The position numbers and the translations under genes were made by a program. Shown here in pieces: positions 45,278-55,654 of a stretch of 64,000 bases of DNA. The stretch's first letter is position 1. Every line of letters begins with the position of its first letter. The notes beneath the pieces are model-generated. The model did not search any database and had not been told where the DNA came from. It saw only the letters and a list, made by a program, of their open reading frames with translations. Source of the stretch: Hyparrhenia diplandra (Eukaryota; Streptophyta; Magnoliopsida; Poales; Poaceae); assembly GCA_015847255.1 (NCBI GenBank), contig JADLZK010007673.1, forward strand, positions 62,001-126,000, given 5' to 3'.

Positions 45278-47523
45278 TCAACATATATTTGCATGACAAA
45301 CAAATCATTTCCAATCTTCTTGGTGAAAAGAGTAGTGTCAACTTTTCCCATCTTGAAGCCCTTCTTGAGTAGGAAGTCTCTCAACCTCTCATACCATGCT
45401 CTAGGTGCTTGCTTCAACCCATACAATGCCTTGTTCAACTTGTACACATGATTGGGATGATGGTAATCTTCAAAACCGGGTGGTTGCTCAACATACACTA
45501 GCTCATTGATGAATCCATTGAGAAAAGCACTTTTGACATCCATTTGATAGAGCTTGATGTTGTGTGCACATGCATAGGCCAATAAATTCTAATTGCCTCT
45601 AATCTTGCAACCGGAGCATATGTTTCACCAAAGTCAAGACCCTCTACTTGAGTGTAACCTTGTGCAACTAGTCTTGCTTTGTTTCTCACAACAATGTCAT
45701 CTTCATCTTGCTTGTTCTTGAAAACCCATTTGGTTCCAATGACATTGTAGTCCTTTGGTCTCTCTACCAATTCCCAAACCTTATTTCTATCAAAGTTATT
45801 GAGCTCCTCTTGCATTGCAATGACCCATTCTTCATCCTTCAAGGCATCATCAACCTTTTCGGGCTCTTCTTGTGACACAAAAGCAAAGTGTTCACAAAAT
45901 GCCGCAAGTCTTCCTCTAATTTGCACTCCACTTGCAATGTCACCAACAATTTAATCAATTGGGTGATCCGTAGCTATGCTTGAGCTTTGGAGTATTGGAG
46001 CTTGATTGCTTGAGCTTGGTTGATCACTCGTTGTTGCTTGAGATGATGTACTAGCTTGTTGTTGATCTTGAACTTGAGCATCACTAGCTTGAGTAATTTG
46101 CACTCCATCTTTGTCATCATCAACTTGAGTTGGTCTTATATCACCAATGTCCATGCCCTTCATGGCATTTACCAATTGAGTTCCACTAACATCATTGAGG
46201 TTCTCATCTTCGTCTTGAGACCCATTGGTTTTATCAAATTCAACATCATGGACTTCTTCCAATACACCACTTGAGTTGTTCCACACTCTATATGCTTTGC
46301 TTGTGGTGGAACAACCAAGTAGGAACCCCTCATCACACCTCTTGTCAAACTTGCCAAGTCTTGCACCCTTCTTCAATATGTAGCATTTGCACCCAAATAC
46401 TCTAAAGTATGCAATGGTTGGCTTTCTTCCATTCAATAGCTCATAAGGTGTCTTGTTCATCATGGGATGGCGATACAATCTATTGATGTAGTGACATGCG
46501 GTGTTGATTGTTTTGGCCCAAAATGATTGACTCACATTGTACTCATTAAGCATTGACCTTGCCATCTCAATGAGAGTCCTATTCTTCCTCTCAACTAGAC
46601 CATTTGATTGTGGTGTATACTTGGCGAAAGTTGATGCATGATTCCATAATCATCACATAGCTCATCAACTCTTATGTTCTTGAACTCACTACCATTGTCA
46701 CTTCTCACTTTCTTGACTATGATGTCAAATTCATTGTGCACTTTCTTGAGAAATGTCTTGAATATTGAATATACATCACTCTTGTCATTGAGAAAGAATA
46801 CCCAAGTGAATCTTGTATAGTCATCCACAATCACAAATCCATATTTGTTGCCACCAATGCTTGTGTATGCGGTTGGGCTAAACAAATCAATATGAATCAA
46901 GTTAAATGCCTTGCAAGTGCTCATGAAGCTCTTCTTTAGATGGGTGTTGGCAACTTGCTTGTCGGCTTGACATGCACCACATAGCTTGTCCTTCTCAAAG
47001 TGAACATCCTTCAAGCCTCTAACTAGATCATGCTTCACTAACTTGTTGAGTTGCTTCATGCCAACATGATCAAGCCTTCTATGCCATAGCTAACCCATGC
47101 TAGATTGTGATATCAAGCATGTACTAATTTGAGTCTCACTAGCACCAAAATCCACAAGATAGAGGTTCTCAAATCTTATCCCTTTGAAGATCAAGCTTGA
47201 ATCTTTTGCATTCACTATCTCAACACTATCTTCACCAAAGATGCAGTTGTAACCAAGATCACAAATTTATGCCACCGAAAGCAAATTGTACTTCAATATG
47301 TCCACTAGTGCCACATTTGATATGGTCAAATCATTGGTTATTGCTATCTTTCCTAGGCCTTGAATCTTGCCACTTTTGCTATCACCAAATGCAATTGGCT
47401 TGCCATTATCTTGAGTTGAATCAATTGAGGTGAACTTCCTTGCATCACCGGTAATGTGTTGAGTGCACCCACTATCAAGAATCCAATGCCTTCCCCCTAT
47501 CTTGTAATTCACCTACAAGGAAA

Positions 47524-48634
47524 TCAATAAGATTTAGGTACCCATTTGCCTTTGGGTCCTTGGAGGTTAGCCACCAAAGCCTTTGGCACCCAAATAGCCT
47601 TCTTCTTTGGGCCAACAATAGGTGTGCCAACAAACTTTATCTTGACACCCTTCTCACCCTTGGTAAGCAAATAACATTTATCGAAATGGATGGAATGCAC
47701 TTTCTTTTCTTTCTTGTTCATGTTCATTTTAGCATATTTATGCTCTTGATGCCCCACTTGCTTGCATCTATTGCTATAGGACCCATTGCTCTTCACAAAG
47801 CTAGGCTTTGAAGTACCAAAGGCCTTCTTGCCTTTCTTGGGGACATAGCCTAAGCCTTCCTTGTTAAGGGAAAACCTTTGGCTACCCAAGCACTTTAGCA
47901 AGCGGGTATCCCCACCATATGCCTTCCTCAAGGAGTGGGTAAGCTCATCCACCTCTCTTTTGAGAGTCTCATTCTCGACCAACAATGATGAATCTAAAAT
48001 TACTTCATCACTACTAGTAAAGATAGAGTGGGTTGATGTGGATGTGGAAGGAATGGATGGTTCTTCAACATCAACCAAGAATGGTTCATCTATGATGTCA
48101 CATGTTGAACCAACATCCTTCTTGATGATTGAGCAAGCTCTATCATATTTCTCTAAGAGCAAGGCATGGGCTTTTTGAAGCCTTGTATGAGCTAGCTCTA
48201 AATCCCCATGGTCTTCCTTTAGACCCTCATGGGTAGCCTCTAGCTCACTAAAGTTTTGCTCAAGAGTTTTTACACTCTTTTGCAAAGCTCTACATTCCTT
48301 GTCCTTAGTCTTAAGCATGATGTGAGTTTGCTTAAGCATCTCTAGAAGGTCATCTCTAGTGGGTTCATATTCATCATCATCATCATCATCACTATCATAT
48401 TTTACTTCATTAGCATTTAGTTCTTCATGCTCATGCAATGATGCCTTAGTGGCCTTAGCCATGAAGCATGATGGTGATGAGCCGAAAAGAGATGGCTTCT
48501 TGTCTTGACCAATTGCACTCATTGCCTTGGCCTTGTCTTCCTCTTTATCGGAGGAGCCATCAATATCCCAAGAACAAACAAAAGCACCATCATTTGTCTT
48601 CTTGAATGTCATGGTCTTGCTCTTCTTGTTTGTC
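47524..48634 (-). pseudogene. gag: Element D gag, N-terminally truncated
   Basis: The open frame reaches 48858, but the part right of 48635 is antisense of element F's LTR, so true gag sequence ends there. What remains matches the C-terminal two thirds of F's gag: a conserved DGAFVCSWD segment, an acidic stretch, a coiled coil (about 48350-48130) and a C-terminal zinc-knuckle position. That knuckle (SNRCKQVGHQEHKYAKM) has lost its first and last cysteines. It ends in TGA, followed by tttccttgtag before pol. Confidence 0.8.
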
Positions 48635-49267
48635 TTGGCAAGAGAAGGTGATTGTTCTTGGCCACCTCCGGTGATTTGTGAGAGGATTACGCACTCCTCG
48701 TCGGGAAGACAAAGTGCAAGGAATATATTGCTCGTGTCTTGGGTACCTCTCATTTGCTTTGGGTGCAAGTAGCCTAAAGGCACTTGGCTAGGAGTGAGCT
48801 CCACCTTGCCCCACACGTGAGAAGGTCGGCTAACGGAGACTAGCTTGAGGGTGCTCAAGTGAACTTTGGGTTAAATCTTGTGTCTCCATTTGTCTCTTGG
48901 TGATTGGTTTTAATTTGGTTATCTCATCATATCATTCTTGGTGATTGGTTTGACTAGCCTCGACATTGTGGTATATCACCTCTACACTCTTGCATTACTT
49001 TCATATATATTGTGCTAGTGTAGTTTGAGTAGACTTGGTTAGTCGCTAGAGTAATTAGCTTGTTCACCTAGAGGTAAAGTAGTGACTTAGCCCTTGTGTG
49101 TGAATTAGAGACTATAGAAACTAGAATTGTCACTAGGAGGCTTGCCGACAAGTAGAAACTAGAGCAAACGCTTTTATGTTTTGTTATTTACTAACAAGTT
49201 GTTCTAGTGTTTTTGTAGAAATTTTATTAGGCTATTCACCCCCCCTCTAACCATTTAGAACCTTTCA
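48635..49267 (+). repeat. Element F 5' LTR, 5'-truncated
   Basis: Nearly identical to 63403-64000 plus ~38 bases, from ttggcaagagaaggtg to ccatttagaacctttca. It lacks the first ~1.47 kb, including the TATA box. Confidence 0.9.
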
Positions 49268-49269
49268 AG

Positions 49270-49282
49270 TGGTATCGGATCC
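49270..49282 (+). other. Primer-binding site of element F
   Basis: The sequence tggtatcggatcc lies two bases after the LTR end. It resembles the initiator-Met tRNA complement in its first seven bases. Confidence 0.7.
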
Positions 49283-49384
49283 GTGGTCACCATTTTAGCA
49301 AGGAGTAACACCCTTGATTGCAAGCACTACTACACAACAGGATCTTGTATCACTTTCTTGTAAACGCATTCATCAATGTGTTCC

Positions 49385-49610
49385 AATGAAATATCATAGT
49401 AACACAAAAAAATAGTGTGTTACCGGACTTTAGTTGTAACACAAATCACTTTTTTTATAAAAATATGTTCTTCGACAATAATTATAGTAACACAAAACTA
49501 ATGTTACTAGCAAAATGTTACAAAAGTGTACTATGTTGTAACATATAAGTGGAACATATTAAATGTGTTACAAATATATACCCTATAGTAACACAAAATA
49601 ATGTTACAGA
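49385..49610. repeat. Element G left subterminal repeats
   Basis: Repeated gtaacac, gttac and tgttac motifs in both orientations, about every 20-40 bases. In CACTA elements such repeats are transposase-binding sites. Confidence 0.7.
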
Positions 49611-49896
49611 TCCAAGCGTTACAAAGAAACTTATACATGTGAACTTTCCTATTCATAGGCGACACGGACATCCCACCTAGGCGTCGTCAAGGTTGTTAGG
49701 CAATCATGTTATAGTCAAGAACCAAGTAGCAATGAGTTAGTGATTAATAAAGTTAGTTCACACTACAAGAAACCTGATCTTCTATGACAAAATTCCAAAT
49801 GACGGGGGCAAAAAAAGCGTCATATAATGTATCATAATATGACGAAAAAAATCGTTGGCGTCACAATATCACAAGCGCCACAACTATTTATGAAGA

Positions 49897-50121
49897 GAGG
49901 AAAAAGAATCATCCAATTTGGAGTTAGTACTAGGAAGAAAAGATTTTACAATTTTATCCCGAGATTAAAAGAGAAATCACACTTGTTCATCACGGCTATG
50001 ATGAGTTGTGAAGAGCTGTGTGATGAGCAGTGTGATTTTTATTTTAATCTCGAAATAAATCTTGTAATCGTTTTTTCTTCCTCGTTATAGCTCTCAAATC
50101 GGATGATTCTTTTTTCTAAAA
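49897..50121. repeat. Long inverted repeat (hairpin), arms ~95 bases
   Basis: The left arm (aaaaagaatcatccaattt ... gagattaaaagagaaatcac) pairs with the right arm (gtgatttttattttaatctc ... aaatcggatgattctttttt), with a loop of roughly 35-45 bases around 50000. Pairing is extensive but imperfect. Confidence 0.75.
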
Positions 50122-50284
50122 TTTTCTAAAATCGAGATCTATCAAGTTAACTTGTTAGTTTTGGTCATATGTTCTTGTGATAAAGTCTCGAACATTTCAA
50201 ACTGTGAGTTTCAAAACATTGACAAATTCAAACCAGATTTTTGAAACCCAAAATGATTTTTGGTGGAAAAGTCATGAATACCAA

Positions 50285-51265
50285 AGATTCATAACTCATC
50301 TAGATCTACAATTTTTTATATAGGCCATTTTTCGTTTTTGAGAAAGTGTTAGTAAACACTACTCACAAAAACAAGGTTCTCACAAAGAGTTTATGAAACT
50401 CTATGAGTGAGTTGTCCATTTTGAACTACACTTTTCGAACGCTTTCTCAAACGCAAAAAATGACCTGAATAACAAATGTAGATCTTGATGAGTTATGAAC
50501 TTTTGATATTCGTGACTTTTCAAGGAGAGACCGTCTAGGGCTTCAAAAACCCGTTCGAGCCATAAAAATTTCAAAATTCAAATTTCGAGGGTTTCAAAAG
50601 TTTGAAAAATGAAAAGTTGACTCTAATACCAAATGTAGATCCTGAAGAGCTCTACAAAACTCGTATTCATGACTTTTCGATTTGAAACCAGCTAGGGTCT
50701 CAAAACGGCTCGGAGGTGCCATTTTCAAAATGACCAAAGTTTGACTTGGTCAAACCTTAGTCAAACGGACCACCAAATGACCTACGCTAAAAAATTTTTG
50801 AATACAAGGGTGTTAGAACTCATCAAGATCTACACTTTTTTTATATGGGTTATTTTTCCGTTTGAGAAAGTGTTAGTAAACACTACTCACAAAACCAAGG
50901 TTCTCACAAATATTTTATGAAACTCTATGAGTGAGTTGTCCATTTTGAACTACACTTTTTGAACACTTTCTCAAACGCAAAAATAACCTGAATAACAAAT
51001 GTAGATCTTGATGAGTTATGAACTTTTGGTGTTTGTGACTTTTCAAGGAGAGACCGTCTTGGGCTTCGAAAACCCGTTCCAAGCCAGAAAAAAAATTTCA
51101 AAATTTAAATTTTGAGGCGTCAAAATTTCGAAAAATAAAAAGTTGACTCTAATACCAAATGTAGATCTTGAAGAGTTCTACAAAACTCGTATTCATGACT
51201 TTTTAAGTTGAGACCGTCTAGGGCTTGAAAACCCGTTCGAGCTGTAAAAATTCAAATTTCAAATT
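50285..51265. repeat. ~525-base direct repeats, each with an internal hairpin
   Basis: Copy 1 (from about 50290) and copy 2 (from about 50815) share gagaaagtgttagtaaacac, gaaactctatgagtgagttg and gtagatcttgatgagttatg in the same order. Within each, the first ~60 bases pair with sequence ~150 bases on (50288-50347 with 50439-50500; 50816-50871 with 50963-51023). Shorter units with gtagatcttgaagag and gagaccgtctagggctt recur at 50525, 50633, 51050, 51160 and 51316. Confidence 0.75.
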
Positions 51266-51587
51266 TCGAGACGTCGGAAGTTCGAAAAATGAAAAGTTGA
51301 CTCTAATACCAAATGTAGATCTTGAAGAGTTCTACAAAACTCGTATTCGTGACTTTTCAAGTCGAGACCGTCTAGGGCTTCGAAAACCCATATTTTCCAT
51401 ATAGTCCAACGAGACACAAATGACAATTTCGTGAAAATAGGGTTCTGAAAAATCAGCTGTGGCTTTGAGAAACATGTCTTGTGGGCTAAGATTAATGTCC
51501 CACAATATGTTTAGAGAATCCCAGCATATCTTACTGAAGGTGCAATATTATATTAATCATAATCATAAAACCAATATAGGTAGACTG

Positions 51588-51905
51588 ATATAAGCACCGG
51601 AAATCAAGAATCCAGAGTCATGGAAATTAGATTCCCTCCAAAAAGAATTGACAGAAAGGATTTTCCACCAAATTTTCCTTCTCAGTAACTCATCTGCCGT
51701 CTAAAAGTTGCCGTGGTGACTCGGTCATACCAAATAATTTTGTTTAGATATAATTTTTTTAGATATAAGCACCAGAAATCTAGAATTAAGATGCGTGTAT
51801 AACTTTAGTTCCCTCCTTCAAAAATTGACTGAAATTATTTCCCACCAAAATTTCCCTATCCCGCGAAACCATTTGCCGCTGGCTGGTTGCCGCTACTCGG
51901 TCAAT
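51588..51905. repeat. Tandem duplication upstream of the cargo frame
   Basis: Two copies begin gatataagcacc at 51588 and 51763. Both continue through gaaatc, ttccctcc, aaattgac, ccaccaaa, ttgccg and ctcggtca. They lie just upstream of the frame at 52041. Confidence 0.7.
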
Positions 51906-52040
51906 CTAATCTACCGGAAAAATCTCGAAGACCCTCCGAAATCCTCATTCTCTCCAACCGACCGAAGCTCCTAGGTCGGCACGGCGGCGGATCCCTTCCG
52001 TCCGGTTGATCTCCGGCCACAGCGTTATCTTCACCATCGA

Positions 52041-52472
52041 ATGAAGGCAAGGCTCATCACGTTAGCCTGGCTTTTCATCTCCCATTCACCTTACTTTGTG
52101 CGTGCCCTCTCCTTCAGTGCCGACGAGTGGCGACGACCCGACGACTTACAACTGCCACCGCATCCCTACACCATCTACCCAACAGGTCTTCGTCGGGCCC
52201 TTTCTCAGCGACGAGGCCCCACCAGGTATGCCACTCGTTCTCGCTCACCTTCCTGCTGCGCGAAACCGTCCAACATGCCGCACGCCGGCCAACATGCTGC
52301 TGATCTGGCCCAACTCCGCAGTCCGCACCCGTGGAGGACCTCCTGCTGCATGATGCGCGCAGATGCGTCGGCTGGCAGAAGTTTGTGGGAGGACCTCTTC
52401 ATCTCAAGCAAAAGTTTGTGGGAGCCCGCAGATGCGTCGGCCGGCGGTCAGGGATGGGGCGTCCGTGGATAG
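52041..52472 (+). CDS. Hypothetical 143-residue cargo frame in element G
   Basis: I do not recognise the family. The N-terminus (MKARLITLAWLFISHSPYFV) is hydrophobic and could be a signal peptide; the rest is arginine-, proline- and serine-rich with a repeated ADASAG phrase arising from a short DNA repeat (cagatgcgtcgg at 52358 and 52428). It follows a duplicated block and a GC-rich leader-like stretch. It could be the first exon of a captured gene, or a chance frame in a CpG-rich leader. Low confidence that it is translated. Confidence 0.25.
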   Translation: MKARLITLAWLFISHSPYFVRALSFSADEWRRPDDLQLPPHPYTIYPTGLRRALSQRRGPTRYATRSRSPSCCAKPSNMPHAGQHAADLAQLRSPHPWRTSCCMMRADASAGRSLWEDLFISSKSLWEPADASAGGQGWGVRG

Positions 52473-53550
52473 AATACATACCATCTTGTGCTACTTGTTT
52501 AATGCACTGAAATGATCGAGGAAGCGTCTATTTAATTCCTAACTCTTGTTTATTTGTCTATTTAAGTATTTATGTTAATTTGAGTTGACATTTGCAATTG
52601 ATTTCTGATCAGAGAATGAAACACTTTTTTCATATCTGAATCTGATATGTAGCTATTTTTATAACTCGGCTTGATCTGAATCTGATATGCACAATATAGA
52701 AATGCCTTGGACTATGTAACTTGTTTTTTTTAATATCTGAATGTGAATCTCCTTTTTGAAGAAAAAATATCAGAATCTGATATGCATCTACTTTTACAAC
52801 TTTGCTTGATCTGAAGCAATGTAGTTTACCTCTGTCAGATTGTTGCTTGCTGATGTCTGATGAAAATGAACTGATGACTGTTGATATATTGAATTGTTGA
52901 CCGCTACCTTTGTCCAAAGATTGGTACAAGATCTGAAGCGCCCCCATGCACATGTGCATTAGTAATGTGAATCTGAAATGTTGGTACACTCCCATAATAT
53001 AAGAAACACAACCAAAGTAGCTTGGATTTGTCGTTGATCAAGGCATCATATTTAAACTGATAATTCCCCACGCAATCAATAAATATAATAATAAAATAAA
53101 GCATAAATGAAGCAATGCTGCTTTCTCCTTCCATACAAGGACAAAGTCATCGTGTGGGCGAAGCCCAATTGACGTGTCGAACAAGCAAATATTTGATTAG
53201 CATTTTGTTTTGCAGATTAGAGATGACTTAGTTGGCATATGGTCATTCAGTTTATAGACTCTGAGCAGCAGTTCAGTATGCTTTTGTTAAATGTCATATC
53301 ATGATACAGTGATCCATATATATTTTTAATATATACTTTACGATTTTAGTAATATTTAATCAATATCTTTTAACTGAATATATATTATTAATGAGTTCTA
53401 GGATTAACTAACACTACCCTTTTAGTTTTACAACAAAGGTCCCTTCTTTATTTATACTTGTATAATTAGCTGGACTATGGATTAGAGTAGGTGCAATTGT
53501 CAATTTTCTGCTGAGATTCTCCATTCATTATTTGTCTGCCTCTGTGTGCA
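52473..53550. other. Element G intron-like stretch
   Basis: AT-rich, with a repeated phrase (ctgatatg, cttgatctgaa) at 52640-52700 and 52765-52815. It ends in a T-rich tract and gtgtgcag (53543-53550), a good splice-acceptor match. No coding region supported. Confidence 0.4.
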
Positions 53551-54400
53551 GCACAGTGACTACTTGAATGCTATATTGGTTCCTAAGGGAGGCCAAATTT
53601 CTTTGGACATTACAAAATCGCCAATGAACTATTGTTTGTTATACTGGGCCTTATACTACATCAGGGACTCATATACCTATCTTCAAGTTGTTGACAAGGC
53701 TTTTGGCGTCGCAATACAGTTTAGGCCTTCACTATATTCCCACTGCAAGTTATAGCACGTACATAGTACTCTCAAACTCCAGTCGTGCTACTCTATTGAG
53801 CTGGTATTGGTGTTCTGTTCAGCTGCAATATGAGGTGAAGCTGCATCTTCAATTCAGAAAGACATCCCACATGTTGCAGATTTATCATGCGACATATATT
53901 CCATTATTGTAAATAAGTCTATATTATCTTCCTAAACCCAACATTTATTGGGCCCATTTTCTGCTCAGTGTTTATATATGGGTGCCTGCTTTTGCATTGT
54001 TTGTGCCTTATGCTATGTTTTCATGCTGTCTAGCCCGCACAGTTTTTATTTCAGCCCATGAGCATGTATTTTCTATAACATATTTTCGCTCTATTGTTTA
54101 TGTTTCTCTGATTGTTTGATTTTGCAGGCAAGAGCTGACAGTTAGGCCATCTAAATAATCAAGCCTGCCCAGATTTTGCTCTAGATCTACCCAAATATTG
54201 CTGATCTGGATGATCATATATTTGTTCTTCTATCCCCTGTACTTTAGTTACACATTCTCTGGAAGTGGGAAGGGATAACACTATGCCTTTTTTTTTTGAC
54301 AAATCTTATCTTTTTTGTGAATGTTTTGATAATTCAAACGTATCCTCTATATAGTACTCTCTCTAATATACTCCTTTCTCTTATGCAGATTATTGCAGAC
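53551..54400 (+). other. Exon-like cargo fragments in element G
   Basis: Acceptor-like T-rich-CAG sequences occur at about 53550 (ctgtgtgcag), 54128 (gattttgcag) and 54389 (cttatgcag). The sequence after the first has a 69-codon frame (53546-53755). The pattern suggests a captured multi-exon gene, but I cannot name it and exon ends are guesses. Confidence 0.3.
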
Positions 54401-54463
54401 ATAAAAAATCATGGCGATCGGGAAATAGCCAAGTCATGAATTTCATGTCAGTGACATCCATCA

Positions 54464-54697
54464 TTGCAATGCTCAGACTCGATCAATATGACCAATTTCC
54501 CTACAAGTGCTTTCCTTCAAGCAACGTTGGAAGCAAGTTATTTGTTATCAGCCAATAATTCCACAAAAGACAACACCACTGGTCAGATCAAAGGAGTGCG
54601 GCAATGCCACACTTATGGTTCTAGTTGTTACTATTTTGTTATCTTTATTCTTATTTTTCTATTGGTGCAATATTTTATTTGGATTGTGCAACCATGA
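54464..54697 (+). other. 77-codon frame with a C-terminal membrane-like segment
   Basis: The last ~25 residues (YYFVIFILIFLLVQYFIWIV) are strongly hydrophobic. I recognise no family. AT-rich DNA readily gives such segments, so it may be chance. Confidence 0.2.
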
Positions 54698-54764
54698 CGG
54701 TGGATAACTGAACCACAAACCGTAAATGTGATGGGACAGCTGAAGGAGAGGAACATGTGCAAAA

Positions 54765-54959
54765 ATGGAAAAGGATAGAGATGAGATAAGCTATTACAAG
54801 TTGAGTGATTTGATCGAGCATTATGGCTACTCATCAGTCGACTGTCTATACTACAAGAGGAAAGATAGATTGGTTGTAATAGAACAGTATCCTGAAGTTA
54901 TGGAAATGCTTAACGAGTGTGAGAGCAAAAAGATGGTTCTTATAATTTTTTTCTTCTGA
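54765..54959 (+). CDS. PB1-like domain fragment carried by element G
   Basis: The 64-residue frame contains EISYYKLSDLIEHYGYSSVD followed by a LYYK segment and PEVMEMLNE. The layout (acidic start, SYxxLxxxIExxGY, LYYK, then a D/E-VMEML helix and a hydrophobic strand) resembles the PB1-like N-terminal domain found in many grass proteins linked to Mutator-like and other transposases. It ends at TGA 54957. Without the rest of the protein it is probably a captured or leftover first coding exon. The family call is by eye. Confidence 0.4.
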   Translation: MEKDRDEISYYKLSDLIEHYGYSSVDCLYYKRKDRLVVIEQYPEVMEMLNECESKKMVLIIFFF

Positions 54960-55149
54960 GTATGGACTATTTGTGTTTGCTCTCTAGAGCCATATCGTTA
55001 TGTACATATACTATGATCTGATTTGAACGAGCACAATATTTGAAATTATCCTATGATATGTGGATCTTGCTATGATTAATCAAATATGTGGTTTATGTGA
55101 TTTGCAAAGTATCAGGTATAGGCGAAATAAATATTTGTTTGATATCTGA

Positions 55150-55600
55150 ATATGTTACAATAGATATAAATAAGTGTTACAAACCAAGTGTTCCTATGAC
55201 CTGTACTATGCTCTATCCTAATATAGAAGTGTTACTAGAACTAAAAGAAGTGTTACATTAGATAATCATTGTAACACTTGCAAATGTTACAAGAACTAAA
55301 AAAAGTGTTACAACAGACAATTATTGTAACACTTGCAAGTGTTCCTATAGATAAATAAATGTGTTATAAACTATGTGTCCTACCATAGTGTGAAGTGTTA
55401 CTAGAGCCAAAAAAAAGTGTTACAAGAAAAAAAAAACATTGTAACACTAGACAAATGTTCAGTAGACAAGTATAATGTGTTACAATAAAACCAGTCTATA
55501 GTAACATAGGCAATTGGAACACAAAGGAAAATGTGTTACTATCGAGTTAGTAACACTTTTTTTTCCAACCTATAGTAACACAAGTTGGTGTTACTATATC
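55150..55600. repeat. Element G right subterminal repeats
   Basis: At least fifteen gtgttac, tgttac or gtaacac motifs, e.g. taagtgttacaaacc and cattgtaacacttgcaaatg. These mirror the left side and define the CACTA end. Confidence 0.8.
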
Positions 55601-55654
55601 CCTATGTTGTAGTAGTGAAGATATTGCTAGTATAGTGTTCAACCATGTTGGGGA

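Larger units (their letters stand above)
41731..47512 (-). pseudogene. pol: Element D pol remnant
   Basis: Reading right to left: protease (47512-47267) with WILDSGCTQHITGDAR; pre-integrase zinc region (47059 onward, KDKLCGACQADKQ); integrase core with HIDLFSP and RSDNGSEF; reverse transcriptase from 45926 with WVFKNKQDEDDIV and MDVKSAFLNG; RNase H ending near 41731 with CDNESACKMTQNPVQHTRTK. Breaks include stops near 47267, 47091 and 45951, a one-base loss near 46626, another near 45590, a stop at 42463 and frame changes near 42070-42100. Element E splits the YVDD catalytic codons. It cannot make a working polyprotein. Confidence 0.85.
38846..48634 (-). mobile_element. Element D: SIRE/Maximus-type Ty1 retrotransposon, minus, decayed
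   Basis: Pol order protease, integrase, reverse transcriptase, RNase H identifies Ty1/copia. The long coiled-coil gag, ~2-kb LTR class, TGAA...TTCA-type LTR ends and long 3' region fit SIRE/Maximus. Its 3' LTR is at 38846-40555. The 5' LTR and N-terminal gag are missing: at 48635 it meets element F's LTR in inverted orientation. Element E is inserted in its reverse transcriptase. Confidence 0.82.
49761..51400. mobile_element. Element H: CACTA-type sequence inside G, right end not found
   Basis: A second, distinct CACTA terminus, cactacaagaaacctgatc, starts at 49761. It is followed by tgac / gtca-rich subterminal sequence (aatgacg, gcgtcat, atgacg). No matching right terminus is visible; the block of repeats ends near 51400, so this is either truncated or fused with G. 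Confidence 0.55.
49325..55617. mobile_element. Element G: CACTA transposon with cargo
   Basis: The left end reads cactactacacaac and the right end ...atgttgtagtagtg; the reversed right end is cactactacaacat. The three bases aag flank it on both sides (49322-49324 and 55618-55620), the 3-base duplication typical of CACTA elements. It interrupts element F between primer site and gag. Both subterminal regions are packed with gtgttac / gtaacac motifs in both orientations. I see no TNP2/TNPD-type transposase, so it looks non-autonomous. The 6.3-kb interior holds another CACTA end, hairpins and gene-like cargo. Confidence 0.88.

Noticed and set aside
48635..48858. N-terminal 75 codons of the long minus-strand frame ending at 47524
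   Set aside because: This part is the reverse complement of element F's LTR, matching 63403-63640. It is open by chance and not part of gag.
50285..51400. Regularly repeated sequence that might be taken for a CRISPR array
   Set aside because: The repeats are long, diverged and partly inverted, spacers are not unique, and the window is plant nuclear DNA. It is transposon repeat structure.
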